A DNA stretch of 64,000 nucleotides from an uncultured Aquimarina sp. (GTDB taxonomy: Bacteria; Bacteroidota; Bacteroidia; Flavobacteriales; Flavobacteriaceae): NCBI GenBank assembly GCA_947500845.1, contig CANMTP010000001.1, positions 434,001-498,000 on the forward strand. Reading direction: 5' to 3'. The stretch's first letter is position 1, and each line of letters begins with the position of its first letter. The notes below the pieces were generated by a model, which was not told the DNA's origin, did not search any database, and worked only from the letters and a program-made list of their open reading frames with translations. Position numbers and translations under genes: made by a program. This document shows positions 1 through 9,829 of the stretch, piece after piece.

Positions 1-191
1 TTGTAGATTCGTGTCGTTTTGATGGGATTTTAGAGTTATTTAATCGTATTGATGTCAATAGCAAAACAGGAGAATATACTGCAAATTTTCCGTTAGAGGG
101 GAAAATAGATTTTAGTACCATGGTAAAAAACCTTGAAAAGCATCACGAATTAGCATCAGCATTAAAAGAGAAAGTAACCAAAAATATATAG
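1..191 (+). CDS. C-terminal end of an unidentified protein (5' end outside window)
   Basis: A reading frame with codons beginning at position 3 is open from the window edge to a TAG at 189-191. It gives about 62 residues, including CRFDGILELFN near the start and a Lys-rich end. The frame lies 17 bases before the methyltransferase start on the same strand, so it is probably the previous gene of the polysaccharide operon. I do not recognise the family from this tail and give no function. The fragment is real coding sequence judging by the operon-like spacing and uninterrupted frame, but that is an inference. Confidence 0.6.
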   Translation, partial: VDSCRFDGILELFNRIDVNSKTGEYTANFPLEGKIDFSTMVKNLEKHHELASALKEKVTKNI

Positions 192-208
192 GCAAAAAAC
201 AACCAACC

Positions 209-1168
209 ATGAAGAACACCATAAAGAAACTTTTTAAGGAAACTTTCTATTCCGCTCCAAAAAAAATGCAGCAAAAGCATACGAAGTTCACAAAGGAGCA
301 ATTGGATGAGTTAACCAGTTCTGTTAAAAAGAACTATATAGATAGAGGAAATACTAAAAGCAGATTGTCTCAACAAGAATACGATGAAGCCATTAGCGGC
401 CAACTCTATGACCGATTGGCTTATAACAGAAATCGTATTGTGCCCTGGCTTAATCAAGTAAAAGATTTAAACGGTGCACATATTTTGGAGATTGGCTGTG
501 GTACCGGAATTTCAACATTAGCACTATCAGAACAAGGGGCAAAGGTTGTAGGGGTTGATGTAGACGCAGGAGCTCTTGCTGTTGCCAAAGATAGAATGAA
601 GATTGCCGGTTACGAAGCAGAATTACATTTGGTTAATGGTGATGATATTAAAGAGAATTTTAAAGACAAAAAATTCGATTTCATTATATACTATGCAGTA
701 TTAGAGCACATGACTGTACACGAAAGACTAGCTTCGTTAAAACAGGCTTGGGAAATGCTTCCAAAAGATGGATTTCTAGCGGTAATAGAAACACCAAATA
801 GGTTGTGGTTTTATGACTCACATACCGCAGCATTACCATTTTATGATTGGTTGCCTGATGATCTTGCTTTTTATTATTCTAAATTTTCTGACAGAAAGAA
901 CTTTAAAGACTCGTATAGAGAATTAAACGATGATCAACTCAATAAGTTTTTGAGATGGGGTAGAGGAGCCAGTTATCATGAATTTGAAGTTGCTATTGCT
1001 CCCCTTAATGAATTAAATGTAGTAAGTAATCTGATAAAATTTGAGAAAACTGCATTTTTAAAGCTTGGTTTCAAAGGATTAAGATACATTAAGTTCTTGA
1101 GATCGCTACACAAAAACCTTCCTAAAGGTTTTTGTTATCCGTACTTGGATATCATTATTAAAAAATAG
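209..1168 (+). CDS. Class I SAM-dependent methyltransferase
   Basis: A 319-residue protein with a Rossmann-type SAM-binding core. Motif I is LEIGCGTGIS (residues about 93-102), followed by VVGVDVD, whose acidic residue would hold the ribose hydroxyls. Post-motif segments FDFIIYYAVLEHM and LPKDGFLAVIETPN match the UbiG/Methyltransf_11 pattern. The N-terminal 85 residues are basic and charged and are not part of the core. Inside an exopolysaccharide operon the likely substrate is a sugar or a sugar-linked acyl group, but the acceptor cannot be read from the sequence. The ATG at 209 follows the preceding stop by 17 bases. Confidence 0.85.
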   Translation: MKNTIKKLFKETFYSAPKKMQQKHTKFTKEQLDELTSSVKKNYIDRGNTKSRLSQQEYDEAISGQLYDRLAYNRNRIVPWLNQVKDLNGAHILEIGCGTGISTLALSEQGAKVVGVDVDAGALAVAKDRMKIAGYEAELHLVNGDDIKENFKDKKFDFIIYYAVLEHMTVHERLASLKQAWEMLPKDGFLAVIETPNRLWFYDSHTAALPFYDWLPDDLAFYYSKFSDRKNFKDSYRELNDDQLNKFLRWGRGASYHEFEVAIAPLNELNVVSNLIKFEKTAFLKLGFKGLRYIKFLRSLHKNLPKGFCYPYLDIIIKK

Positions 1169-1222
1169 TGTCGATATACCCCTGTAACTTGAATGAGATG
1201 ATTAAAATATACAGCTAAGTTA

Positions 1223-2287
1223 ATGGATAAAGGTGTAAGTAATAAAATACGGATTTTATCATTCTATTCCATTTTTATGGTGGTTGTTTGTCATGCTTAT
1301 AATCTAACAAGTCTTGGTATAGAAAAAGAAAGAAATGTAGTTTATTATATTGAGTATTTGTTTGCTTTAGAAATGTCTAACATTTTTATACCCATGTTTT
1401 TTTTCATTTCGGGTTACCTTTTTTTTAACAACCATGATTTATCAGTGTTTACTTTCAAGCGAAAGATTAAAAATAGATTTAAAACACTGGTAATTCCTTA
1501 TATTTTATGGTGTGGCCTTTGGTTTTTAGTGGTGTATGCGATCCAATTTATTCCTCAGTTATCACATTTTTTTGACGAACCTTTACATACAATGCCTTTC
1601 TGGAAAAAGATCTGGTTAGCTTTTGTAGATCCTATTAATTATACATTCTGGTTTATCAGAGAATTGATTTTTTATGTATGGTTAACACCTTTAATTTATT
1701 TAGGGATTAAATATTTAAAATTTTATTTTTTAATCATCTTGGCGGCTCTTACATTTTTACAACAACCAAGTTTATTATACTTAAATAATATATATTTATT
1801 TCAATATCTTGGTTTGTTTTCTTTTTCTTTTGGTGCGTATGCTTCAATTTCAAAATTCAATATAGTTTCAAGTTTTAAAACTTCCACATATTTGTTTTTA
1901 TTGGTGCTTTGGTCAATTTTTATTCTTTTCAATTTTTATGTTAGGGAAACCTTTGAAGAAAATTATTGGTTGGCAATTTTATGTAGAAGAGTTACTATGT
2001 TTATTGGCTTTTTTACAGTTTGGTGTTGGTATGACTTCATAAATAAGAAATATGAGCTTCAGAATAAACATTTGTATGGCTATCGTTTTTTTATATATGC
2101 AGCACATGGTGTAGCATTAACTTATTTTACTAAAATATACGTGAAATATATAGGGGAGAATGACGTGATTCTACTACTATTATTTTTTGTAAGTCCTTTA
2201 TTAGCAACATGGGCATGTGTAGTTTCTGCAAAGCTACTTCAAAGAATAACACCTAAAGTGTATGCACTTTTAACTGGAAGTAGATAG
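1223..2287 (+). CDS. Acyltransferase-3 family membrane O-acyltransferase
   Basis: A 354-residue polytopic membrane protein with about ten hydrophobic segments. The N-terminus has the hallmark of acyltransferase family 3 (OafA/WecH-like): a first helix ending in VVVCHAYNL, where the His is the presumed catalytic residue, then FFISGYLFF. This family moves acetyl or other acyl groups from the cytoplasm onto extracytoplasmic or membrane-associated sugars. Here it most likely O-acylates repeat units of the polysaccharide. It starts at the ATG at 1223, 54 bases after the methyltransferase, in the same operon. Confidence 0.85.
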   Translation: MDKGVSNKIRILSFYSIFMVVVCHAYNLTSLGIEKERNVVYYIEYLFALEMSNIFIPMFFFISGYLFFNNHDLSVFTFKRKIKNRFKTLVIPYILWCGLWFLVVYAIQFIPQLSHFFDEPLHTMPFWKKIWLAFVDPINYTFWFIRELIFYVWLTPLIYLGIKYLKFYFLIILAALTFLQQPSLLYLNNIYLFQYLGLFSFSFGAYASISKFNIVSSFKTSTYLFLLVLWSIFILFNFYVRETFEENYWLAILCRRVTMFIGFFTVWCWYDFINKKYELQNKHLYGYRFFIYAAHGVALTYFTKIYVKYIGENDVILLLLFFVSPLLATWACVVSAKLLQRITPKVYALLTGSR

Positions 2288-2356
2288 TACCATAAGAGTC
2301 TGAAAGAATGAAATAACTTAAAGAATGATAAACAACCTCGAAAATATGAAGATTTG

Positions 2357-3472
2357 ATGAAACTACTTTATATAACAAATAGAGTAAGCGGCCCAGGTGG
2401 TCTCGAGCGTGTGTTATCAATTAAGGCTAGCTATTTGGCAGATCATTTAAATTACGAAGTACACATTCTCACCTTAAATCAGAAAGAAACAGAGTTGTTT
2501 TATGATTTTAGTACTAACATAAAGTTTCATAACATAAATACCGAAGGAAGATCGATAAAGTCTTTTCCTAAGTATGTAAAAGGACTTAAAAAAGTGGTTA
2601 AAGATGTTAGGCCCGATGTAATTTCAGTGTGTGATGATGGTTTGAAAGGTTTTTTTGTTCCGTTATGGATAGGTAAACCCTGTCCAATGGTTTATGAAAG
2701 ACATGTTTCTAAAAATGTCGAGGTTAAAAAAGGAAAAACTTCTTTTTTTAATAAAATGAGTACTGCCATAAAATACCGTTTAATGAATTTTGGAGGTAAA
2801 TACTACGATTATTTTGTAGTACTTACTAACGGAAATACCAAAGAATGGAATTTAAACAACCTAAAAGTAATACCAAATCCGCTATCATTTTATCCTGAAG
2901 AAGAGAAGGTTAGCAATCTGATGCAAAAAAGAGTTTTGGCGGTAGGTAAGCAAAGCTATCAAAAAGGATATGATCGGTTATTAAAAGCATGGAAACCAGT
3001 TACAGAAAAGTATCCTGATTGGACTCTTGATATTTATGGTACATTCAGTGAAAGTGAAAAACTGGAAGAACTGGCAAGCAGATTAAGCATATCTGATAAG
3101 GTTAATTTTTATGCACCAGTAAAAAATATAGCAAAAAAATATCAGGAGACTTCGATTTATGTTATGTCCTCTCGCTATGAGGGTTTTGGAATGGTATTAA
3201 CCGAAGCTATGGCATATGGTGTGCCATGTGTGTCTTTTGATTGCCCTTATGGACCATCAGATATTATTTCTAGCCAAGAAAATGGTTTATTGGTAGAAAA
3301 TGGTGACATCGATGGATTATCTACGTCAATCTTGTCTCTTATACAAGACGAAAAATCCAGAAAAATGATGGGAAAAAATGCACGAAAAGCTGTACAGCGA
3401 TATTTTCCTGAAAAAATTGCCATCGAATGGGACGATTTATTTACTAACCTAATACATAAAATGCCTACATGA
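2357..3472 (+). CDS. GT4 family glycosyltransferase
   Basis: A GT-B fold retaining glycosyltransferase of about 371 residues. The N-terminal GGLERVLS segment is the glycine-rich acceptor-domain motif. The C-terminal domain has RYEGFGMVLTEAMAYG, the E-x7-E signature that binds the nucleotide-sugar phosphates. The frame opens with a TTG at 2354, directly followed by ATG at 2357, which I prefer as the start. Its stop overlaps the next gene's ATG (ATGA), so translation is probably coupled. The next gene is a paralogue with nearly the same N-terminal motif, suggesting a local duplication. Donor and acceptor sugars are unknown. Confidence 0.88.
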   Translation: MKLLYITNRVSGPGGLERVLSIKASYLADHLNYEVHILTLNQKETELFYDFSTNIKFHNINTEGRSIKSFPKYVKGLKKVVKDVRPDVISVCDDGLKGFFVPLWIGKPCPMVYERHVSKNVEVKKGKTSFFNKMSTAIKYRLMNFGGKYYDYFVVLTNGNTKEWNLNNLKVIPNPLSFYPEEEKVSNLMQKRVLAVGKQSYQKGYDRLLKAWKPVTEKYPDWTLDIYGTFSESEKLEELASRLSISDKVNFYAPVKNIAKKYQETSIYVMSSRYEGFGMVLTEAMAYGVPCVSFDCPYGPSDIISSQENGLLVENGDIDGLSTSILSLIQDEKSRKMMGKNARKAVQRYFPEKIAIEWDDLFTNLIHKMPT

Positions 3473-4587
3473 AAATAGTTTTTGTCATTGATCAGGTATA
3501 TCTGCATGGAGGTATTGAAAGAGTACTTTCTATCAAGGCAAACTATTTTGCTTCACAGCCAGATTATGAAATTTATATTCTAACCACAGAGCAAAAAGAT
3601 AAATCCCCTTGCTATGAGTTCAATGCTAAGATTGTTTTTCAGGATTTGGCAATTAATTATAATAGACAAAAATCGTATTTCCATCCCGTAAATTTATTAA
3701 AGCTTCCTAAGCATATAGATAGGACGCGATCAGTCATAAAAAAAATTCGTCCAGACACGGTAGTTGTTTGTAGTCATAGTATGGACACTTATTTCATTCC
3801 TTTTATTAATAGAAAGATTCCAAAGGTAAAAGAATTCCATTATTCAAAATTTATTGAAGAGGATAAACGTAAGAACCCAAGCCTCTTTAAAAGAATATTT
3901 TTCAAGTTTACAGATTATGTAGAAAAGAAGTATGATAAACTTGTAATTCTAAATAGAGACGAAGCAGGATATTATAAAAGCAATAATACAGTTGTTATTC
4001 CCAACCCTCTGACATTTTCTCCCAAATCAGTTTCAAAATTAACCAACAAGGTTGCGATTACAGCAGGAAGAGTAGCTCATGTAAAAGGATATGACATTTT
4101 AATTGATATATGGAAAATCGTAAACAAAACAGAAAAAAAATGGCAACTTCATATCTATGGTGATGGCAATTCGAATTATGTGCATAAATTGCAAGATAAA
4201 ATTAATGAATACGGCCTTCAGGATACTTTAATACTCAAAGGATCTACCAATACTATAGAAGAAAAAATGCTAAATTCATCAATTTTTGTAATGACATCTC
4301 ATAATGAATGTTTTCCCCTTGTTTTATTAGAAGCACAAGCTTGTGGTTTATCTATTGTTTCATTTGATTGTCCTCATGGTCCAAGAAATATAATTAGTGA
4401 AGAAAATGGTGTGCTGGTACCGCATTATGATAATGAAATTTTTGCAGAAAAGTTAATCAACTTGATGCAGAATAAAGAAGAATTAAAAAAGAAGGGTAAA
4501 AATGCGAAAGAAAATTCTTCAAAATATGAATTAGAGATCATAATGAATCTTTGGAGTAATATGTTTCAGAGTTTACAAGTAAATTAG
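3469..4587 (+). CDS. GT4 family glycosyltransferase
   Basis: A 372-residue GT-B glycosyltransferase, the same length class as its upstream neighbour and sharing the GGIERVLSIKA N-terminal motif, so the two are probably tandem paralogues. The donor-binding motif is HNECFPLVLLEAQACG. The ATG at 3469 overlaps the TGA of the previous gene by four bases, and the next gene starts nine bases after its stop. It presumably adds one sugar of the repeat unit at the cytoplasmic face. The substrates cannot be read from the sequence. Confidence 0.88.
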   Translation: MKIVFVIDQVYLHGGIERVLSIKANYFASQPDYEIYILTTEQKDKSPCYEFNAKIVFQDLAINYNRQKSYFHPVNLLKLPKHIDRTRSVIKKIRPDTVVVCSHSMDTYFIPFINRKIPKVKEFHYSKFIEEDKRKNPSLFKRIFFKFTDYVEKKYDKLVILNRDEAGYYKSNNTVVIPNPLTFSPKSVSKLTNKVAITAGRVAHVKGYDILIDIWKIVNKTEKKWQLHIYGDGNSNYVHKLQDKINEYGLQDTLILKGSTNTIEEKMLNSSIFVMTSHNECFPLVLLEAQACGLSIVSFDCPHGPRNIISEENGVLVPHYDNEIFAEKLINLMQNKEELKKKGKNAKENSSKYELEIIMNLWSNMFQSLQVN

Positions 4588-4596
4588 AAAAATAGG

Positions 4597-5154
4597 ATGA
4601 GAGCATTATTTATAAATATTTATAAGATTTTTTTATTACCACATGTTATTCTGTATAAGTTAAGCAAGAATAAAAGTGATATTGATAAAGATATAGATAG
4701 ATGGGCCATAGCCAAGGAGGTGAATGGTAGTAAAATAAGATTGTTACTTAATTTTCTTGCTAATTCATCTGATTTTAGAACGGTTTTTTATTTCAGAAAC
4801 AGAGGAATTATTTCAAAAATTCTAAATATATATTGTAGAAAAGAAAAGTACTTTATAATAGACACTACTACAAAATTAGGAGGAGGGATTCTTACAGGAC
4901 ACCCATATAGTACAATTTTAAATGCTGAAAGTATCGGAGAGAACTTTTATGTAAATCATTTGGTTACTGTAGGTGAAGTGGAAGGGAAGCGCCCAACAAT
5001 TGGTAAAAATGTATCTATTTATACTGGTGCTATAGTTATAGGGAATATCACTATTGGAGATAATTGCATTATTGGCGCAGGTAGTGTTGTCACCAAAAGC
5101 ATACCAGATAATTGTACAGTTGTAGGTAATCCTGCAAGAATACTTAACACGTAA
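4597..5154 (+). CDS. Hexapeptide-repeat (left-handed beta-helix) acetyltransferase, CysE-like
   Basis: A 185-residue protein whose C-terminal half is a left-handed beta-helix made of hexapeptide turns, for example PTIGKNVSIYTGAIVIG and ITIGDNCIIGAGSVV, ending in NCTVVGNPARIL. Upstream of the helix, NHLVTVG resembles the segment around the catalytic His of serine acetyltransferase-like enzymes. The N-terminal ~85 residues have no recognised fold. Genes of this type in polysaccharide operons acetylate a sugar hydroxyl using acetyl-CoA. It is in an operon with GT4 genes on one side and a polymerase on the other. Confidence 0.82.
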   Translation: MRALFINIYKIFLLPHVILYKLSKNKSDIDKDIDRWAIAKEVNGSKIRLLLNFLANSSDFRTVFYFRNRGIISKILNIYCRKEKYFIIDTTTKLGGGILTGHPYSTILNAESIGENFYVNHLVTVGEVEGKRPTIGKNVSIYTGAIVIGNITIGDNCIIGAGSVVTKSIPDNCTVVGNPARILNT

Positions 5155-5190
5155 AGAATGAATTTAAAAGTAAGTTCAAAAATATAACAT

Positions 5191-6285
5191 ATGAATACTT
5201 TAGTTCCTTTAGAGTTATATTTTCCGGTATACATAAACCTCTTGCTTTTTCTAGCGGTGTTTACATTACTACATACTGGCATATTAAAAATGGAGGATCA
5301 TAGAAATGTTACTTTTATTAATATTTCAGGATACATCCTTATCGTTTTTTTAATCCTTTATCTGGGACAAAGACCATTAAGTGGTCGGTATTTTGGAGAT
5401 ATGCGTACCTATACCCGGTATTTTGAATGGTATCAAAACGGAGGTGAAATATTGGGTTCAAAAGATATCTTTTTCCATATGTATATGAAAGGATTATCGA
5501 GCGTAGTTTCATTACACACATTTTTTACGATTTGTGCTGCTATTTATATATTACCGTTATATAGAGTTTCAAAAAAGCTTTTCAATCAATATTGGTACTA
5601 TGCTTTTGTTATGTTTGTGGTTTCTTTTTCTTTTTATACGTATGGAGTGAATGGTATTAGAAACGGAATGGCTACTTCTCTTTTTTTGTTAGCCATAAGT
5701 AATCACAAGAATAAAGTAATCATGGGGCTTTGTTTTTTACTTTCAGTATCATTTCATAAAACCATGTTTTTACCTACAATTGCTTTTTTAATCACATATC
5801 TCTATAATAACCCAAAAACATATTTAAAAGGATGGTTAGTTTGTATTCCTCTTTCTTTGGTGATGGGTAGTGTTTGGATAGCTTTGTTTAGCAGTCTGGG
5901 GTTTGCAGATGACAGACTTTCTGGGTATTTAACTGCAGAAGTTAAAGAAGGAACTTTTGCTAGTACTGGTTTTCGTTGGGATTTTTTATTTCATAGCGCT
6001 TTTGCAGTATTTGCAGGATGGTATTTTGTTTACAAAAAGAAATACGAAGACAAACTATATTTTCAACTTTTAAATACATATTTGATAAGTAATGGATTTT
6101 GGGTTTTAGTTATCAGAGCAAATTACTCGAATAGATTTGCATATTTATCATGGTTTATGATGGGACTGGTAATTATTTATCCTTTTCTTAAAGAACGTTT
6201 TTTTAGAAACCATCATTTTATGTTGGGTAAAGTAATATTGGTTTATTTTTCGTTTACGTATCTGATGTTTTATTTATATAGCTAA
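5191..6285 (+). CDS. EpsG-like polysaccharide polymerase (Wzy-type membrane protein)
   Basis: A 364-residue membrane protein with about ten hydrophobic segments and the layout of the EpsG family: an early helix, a short loop with RPLSGRYFGDMRTYTRYFEW, then NGIRNGMATSLFLLAI and a FHKTMFLP motif in later helices. EpsG-family proteins are proposed repeat-unit polymerases of exopolysaccharide systems. It is the only candidate polymerase in this window, so it probably joins the undecaprenyl-linked repeat units in the periplasm. The start is the ATG at 5191. Weak conservation of polymerases makes the exact family assignment less certain than the general role. Confidence 0.75.
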   Translation: MNTLVPLELYFPVYINLLLFLAVFTLLHTGILKMEDHRNVTFINISGYILIVFLILYLGQRPLSGRYFGDMRTYTRYFEWYQNGGEILGSKDIFFHMYMKGLSSVVSLHTFFTICAAIYILPLYRVSKKLFNQYWYYAFVMFVVSFSFYTYGVNGIRNGMATSLFLLAISNHKNKVIMGLCFLLSVSFHKTMFLPTIAFLITYLYNNPKTYLKGWLVCIPLSLVMGSVWIALFSSLGFADDRLSGYLTAEVKEGTFASTGFRWDFLFHSAFAVFAGWYFVYKKKYEDKLYFQLLNTYLISNGFWVLVIRANYSNRFAYLSWFMMGLVIIYPFLKERFFRNHHFMLGKVILVYFSFTYLMFYLYS

Positions 6286-6307
6286 CCGTTATTTAGTACA
6301 CAAAAAT

Positions 6308-7198
6308 ATGAAAACTCTTACTGTATTTACACCAACTTATAATCGTGCTTATTGTTTGCATAAGTGTTATGAGAGTTTAGTAAAACAACCAAATCAAGAT
6401 TTTGTATGGCTTATTATTGATGACGGCTCTACAGATAATACCAAAGAATTAGTTGCTTCCTGGGTTAAAGAAGAGAAAATTGATATCATATACCATTATC
6501 AGGAAAATCAAGGGATGCATGGAGGCCATAATGCAGCATATAGACTTACAGAAACAGTATTGAATGTATGTATTGACAGTGATGATTGTATGGGAGAGAA
6601 TGCTGTTCAAAAAATTCTGGATGCCTGGGAAATTATTAAAGATAAACCCCATTATGCTGGAATTGTAGGATTAGATGCAGACCCAGATGGCAATATTATA
6701 GGAACTTCTATTCCTGAAAATATAGAGGAAACCACACTGTATGAATTATATCATACACATAATGTTCTGGGTGATAAAAAATTAGTGTATAGAACAGAGG
6801 TGGTAAAAAAATATCCACCGTATCCAATTTTCGAAGGAGAACGTTTCGTACCCTTAGGGTATTTATATCAGCTTATTGATCAGGACTATAAATTGTTGCC
6901 GCTTAACGAAGTGTTGTGTGATGTAGAGTATATGCCCGATGGATCCAGCCTGAATATTTTAAAACAATACAGGAGGCATCCAAAAGGTTTTGCGTTTTCA
7001 AGAAAAAGTAGAATGCAGTTGGCCAAAAATTTCAAGGATCGCTTTAAGAATGCGATTCATTATGTTTCTAGTGCTATATTTACTAAAAACTTTTCTTTTC
7101 TTAAGGAGTCTCCCAAGAAACTTACTACATTTCTTGCAATACCATTTGGGGTATTGTTGAATTTATACATTAGATATAAAACAAAAGACGATTTTTAA
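6308..7198 (+). CDS. GT2 family glycosyltransferase
   Basis: A 296-residue inverting GT-A glycosyltransferase. The N-terminus reads FTPTYNRAYCLHKCYESL, followed by DDGSTDNTKELV, the classic GT2 nucleotide-binding start. The metal-binding acidic motif is CIDSDDCM. A later segment, MPDGSSLNI, fits the acceptor-side region. Its TAA overlaps the ATG of the next gene by one base, so expression is probably coupled. It adds one sugar of the repeat unit in the cytoplasm; the substrate is unknown. Confidence 0.9.
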   Translation: MKTLTVFTPTYNRAYCLHKCYESLVKQPNQDFVWLIIDDGSTDNTKELVASWVKEEKIDIIYHYQENQGMHGGHNAAYRLTETVLNVCIDSDDCMGENAVQKILDAWEIIKDKPHYAGIVGLDADPDGNIIGTSIPENIEETTLYELYHTHNVLGDKKLVYRTEVVKKYPPYPIFEGERFVPLGYLYQLIDQDYKLLPLNEVLCDVEYMPDGSSLNILKQYRRHPKGFAFSRKSRMQLAKNFKDRFKNAIHYVSSAIFTKNFSFLKESPKKLTTFLAIPFGVLLNLYIRYKTKDDF

Positions 7199-8340
7199 TG
7201 GCGGCAATACGAGTTTTACAAGTTTTTACGATCATGAATCGAGGAGGAGCCGAATCTATGATCATGAATTATTATAGGCAGATTGATCGTGAACAGGTAC
7301 AGTTTGATTTCTTGGTACACAGGCAAGAAAAAGCTGCTTTTGATGATGAAATTGAAAGCCTTGGAGGTAAGATTTACCGTATGCATCCTATTAATCCATT
7401 AATGCCTGGTAAATATTACAAACAACTAAGAGCTTTTTTTGAAGAGCACAATGAATTTAAAATTATACACTCACATCTTAATACTTTTAGTTCTTTTCCT
7501 TTAAAAATAGCCAAAGAATTTAAAATTCCATGTCGAATCGCACATGCACATATCGCAATTAATGATATAGGTTTTTTTTCTCTTTTTTCTCAAAAAGAAA
7601 GCCTTAAAGAAACTTTTAAGAAGTTGATTAAACTTCACCTAAAAAGAAAAGTAAAGAAAGATGCAACCCATTTTTTCTCTTGTGGAGAAAAAGCAGGAAA
7701 ATGGCTTTTTGGAGATGATACTTCATTTACAATGATGAATAACGCTATAGATACCAAAAAATTTAGATACGACGTACCTATATCAAGTGCGTATAGAGAA
7801 CAGTTCCATCTTAAAAACAAGTTGGTAGTAGGGCATGTAGGTCGTTTTGCCAGTCAAAAAAACCATTCCTTTCTATTAAAGGTTTTTGTTAAACTAGTAA
7901 AAGAAAAACCCGACTGTGCTCTAGTGATGGTAGGTGACGGACCATTAAGAAAAGTAATTGAAAACGAAGTTATGGGTTATGGTGTAGAGGATAAAGTACA
8001 TTTTTTAGGAGTTCGAGCAGATATCCCTCAGCTATTTCAGATGTTTGATGTGTTTGCTTTTCCTTCGTTCTACGAGGGATTACCGGTAACATTAATTGAA
8101 GCACAGGCTGCCGGAGTTAAAATTGTAGCATCAGATTCAATCACTAGAGAAGTACATTTAACAAACGATATTCAGTTTCTTTCTATAGATGAATCTCCAG
8201 AGTTTTGGGCAAAAGCAATACTGGGAATGGATCTATCAAAAAAAGGGGATAACACCGGTGAAATTGTCAAAGGAAACTACGATATTGTATCTAATACAAA
8301 AAAGATAGAGGAGTTTTATAAGAAACAAACTTTGATGTAA
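7198..8340 (+). CDS. GT4 family glycosyltransferase
   Basis: A 380-residue GT-B glycosyltransferase. MNRGGAESMIMNYYRQ is the typical N-terminal glycine-rich loop of the EpsF-like GT4 branch. VGHVGRFASQKNH opens the donor domain, and FYEGLPVTLIEAQAAG is the E-x7-E motif. It overlaps the preceding GT2 gene by one base and is followed after two bases by a CapK-like gene, so it belongs firmly to the operon. The EpsF-like branch usually adds a hexose or N-acetylhexosamine to lipid-linked glycans; this is family knowledge, not something shown here. Confidence 0.9.
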   Translation: MAAIRVLQVFTIMNRGGAESMIMNYYRQIDREQVQFDFLVHRQEKAAFDDEIESLGGKIYRMHPINPLMPGKYYKQLRAFFEEHNEFKIIHSHLNTFSSFPLKIAKEFKIPCRIAHAHIAINDIGFFSLFSQKESLKETFKKLIKLHLKRKVKKDATHFFSCGEKAGKWLFGDDTSFTMMNNAIDTKKFRYDVPISSAYREQFHLKNKLVVGHVGRFASQKNHSFLLKVFVKLVKEKPDCALVMVGDGPLRKVIENEVMGYGVEDKVHFLGVRADIPQLFQMFDVFAFPSFYEGLPVTLIEAQAAGVKIVASDSITREVHLTNDIQFLSIDESPEFWAKAILGMDLSKKGDNTGEIVKGNYDIVSNTKKIEEFYKKQTLM

Positions 8341-8342
8341 TC

Positions 8343-9746
8343 ATGGGTAAACTACAAGAAAAGATATATAACAGTATGCCTTATGCGTTGAAGTTTATAC
8401 TGTTGAATATAAAAGCATATCAAAATTCTAAACAACGATATACTAAAGAATTTGAACAATATCTAGATGAGTATATTGATTTGTGGAATGCAAATGCTGA
8501 GGTGATCAACAAATATCAAAAGCAACGGCTCATATTATTATTGTCTGAATCCTTGGAATATTCTGACTGGTATAGTCGAATAATGAACGAACTAGGGATC
8601 AATAAAGAAGAGATTACAAAAGACCCTTATGCCGTTTTGGGTAAAATGCCTATTCTCGAAAAGATTGACCGAAAAACTAATCCTGAAATAATAGTTAATA
8701 AAAAACGAAATACAGATGGTGTGGGATACACTAGTGGGACTTCAGGTGCTCCAACAATCAATTACTTAGATTCTGAGTCTATACATCGATCTTTTGCATT
8801 ATGGCGTAGATTTCACAAAGCCATAGGTTTAGAGACGAAAAGAGTAAAACAAGTTCGTTTCTCTGGAAGGTTAATCGTACGACCTGATGCCGAAAAGTCA
8901 CCGTTTTGGGTATATAATTATTTTGAGAACCAATTATTGATGTCTACTTATCATCTGAAAGAAAATAATCTGAAACATTATATCAAAAAACTTAATAATT
9001 TCAAACCAATATCATTAGACGGTTACCCGTCTGCCATCTATATAATGAGCAGGTACATTAATGAAAATAATATAACACTGGATTTTACTCCAAAAGCTAT
9101 CGCAGTAACTGCCGAGACCTTATATGATTATCAACGTTTTGAAATCGAGAAAGCGTTTAATTGTCATGTGTATAACCAATACGCATCTAGTGAAGGAAGT
9201 CCTTTTATAACAGAATGTATCAAAGGCAACTTGCATTTAAATACAGATTCAGGAGTATTTGAATTTATAAATACTGTAGGAGAAAAAGCAAAGCCTGGCG
9301 AAGTGGCCCAGTTAGTAGTGACCAGCTTCACCAATCTAAAAACACCATTGATTCGATATAGTATTGGTGATACAGTTTTACTCGCCAAAGAAGGGAAAAC
9401 ATGTGACTGTGGATGTGTCATGCCAATAATTGAAAAACTTACAGGTAGGGAGGATGACATTTTATGGACACAAGAAAAAGGGTATGTTGGTCGTATGGAC
9501 ACGGCCTATAAAGGGCTACAAGGAATTGTGAAGAGTCAAATAGTACAGGAAAGTCCAAAGGAAATTGTGGTTAATGTCATAGCGAATGATGAATTTAGTT
9601 CGGCTATGCAAGAGATGCTGTTACATAACTTAAAAGATAGACTAGGACATAAAATAGATTATCAAATCAATCAAGTCGATGAAATCCCTTTGGGACCTAA
9701 TGGTAAATTTGATGCAGTGAAAAGAAATTTTTCAATCGAATTGTAA
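8343..9746 (+). CDS. CapK/PaaK-like adenylate-forming enzyme
   Basis: A 467-residue member of the phenylacetate-CoA ligase-like ANL branch. The phosphate-binding loop is VGYTSGTSGAP (about residues 127-137), a later ATP motif is YASSEGSP, and IRYSIGDTV corresponds to the hinge-proximal Asp motif. CDCGCVMPIIEKLTGRED is typical of this branch. The C-terminal GPNGKFDAVKRNF carries a possible catalytic Lys. Such genes (CapK) are common in capsule loci, but their carboxylic acid substrate and acceptor are not established. It is the last gene of the first operon, followed by a terminator shared with the convergent beta-helix gene. A relative lies at 14450. Confidence 0.85.
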   Translation: MGKLQEKIYNSMPYALKFILLNIKAYQNSKQRYTKEFEQYLDEYIDLWNANAEVINKYQKQRLILLLSESLEYSDWYSRIMNELGINKEEITKDPYAVLGKMPILEKIDRKTNPEIIVNKKRNTDGVGYTSGTSGAPTINYLDSESIHRSFALWRRFHKAIGLETKRVKQVRFSGRLIVRPDAEKSPFWVYNYFENQLLMSTYHLKENNLKHYIKKLNNFKPISLDGYPSAIYIMSRYINENNITLDFTPKAIAVTAETLYDYQRFEIEKAFNCHVYNQYASSEGSPFITECIKGNLHLNTDSGVFEFINTVGEKAKPGEVAQLVVTSFTNLKTPLIRYSIGDTVLLAKEGKTCDCGCVMPIIEKLTGREDDILWTQEKGYVGRMDTAYKGLQGIVKSQIVQESPKEIVVNVIANDEFSSAMQEMLLHNLKDRLGHKIDYQINQVDEIPLGPNGKFDAVKRNFSIEL

Positions 9747-9776
9747 TAAAAAGTAATAGGTGTCTAGATACAAAAA

Positions 9777-9804
9777 AGCCAGAGAATTGTTGTGTTCTCT
9801 GGCT
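9777..9804. terminator. Bidirectional intrinsic terminator
   Basis: A ten-base perfect stem, AGCCAGAGAA paired with TTCTCTGGCT, encloses an eight-base loop. It is preceded by an A-run (9772-9777) and followed by TTTTGTTTT, so it can work in both directions. It lies between the convergent 8343 (+) and 9830 (-) genes. Confidence 0.85.
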
Positions 9805-9829
9805 TTTGTTTTATAATTAATCTAGAGAT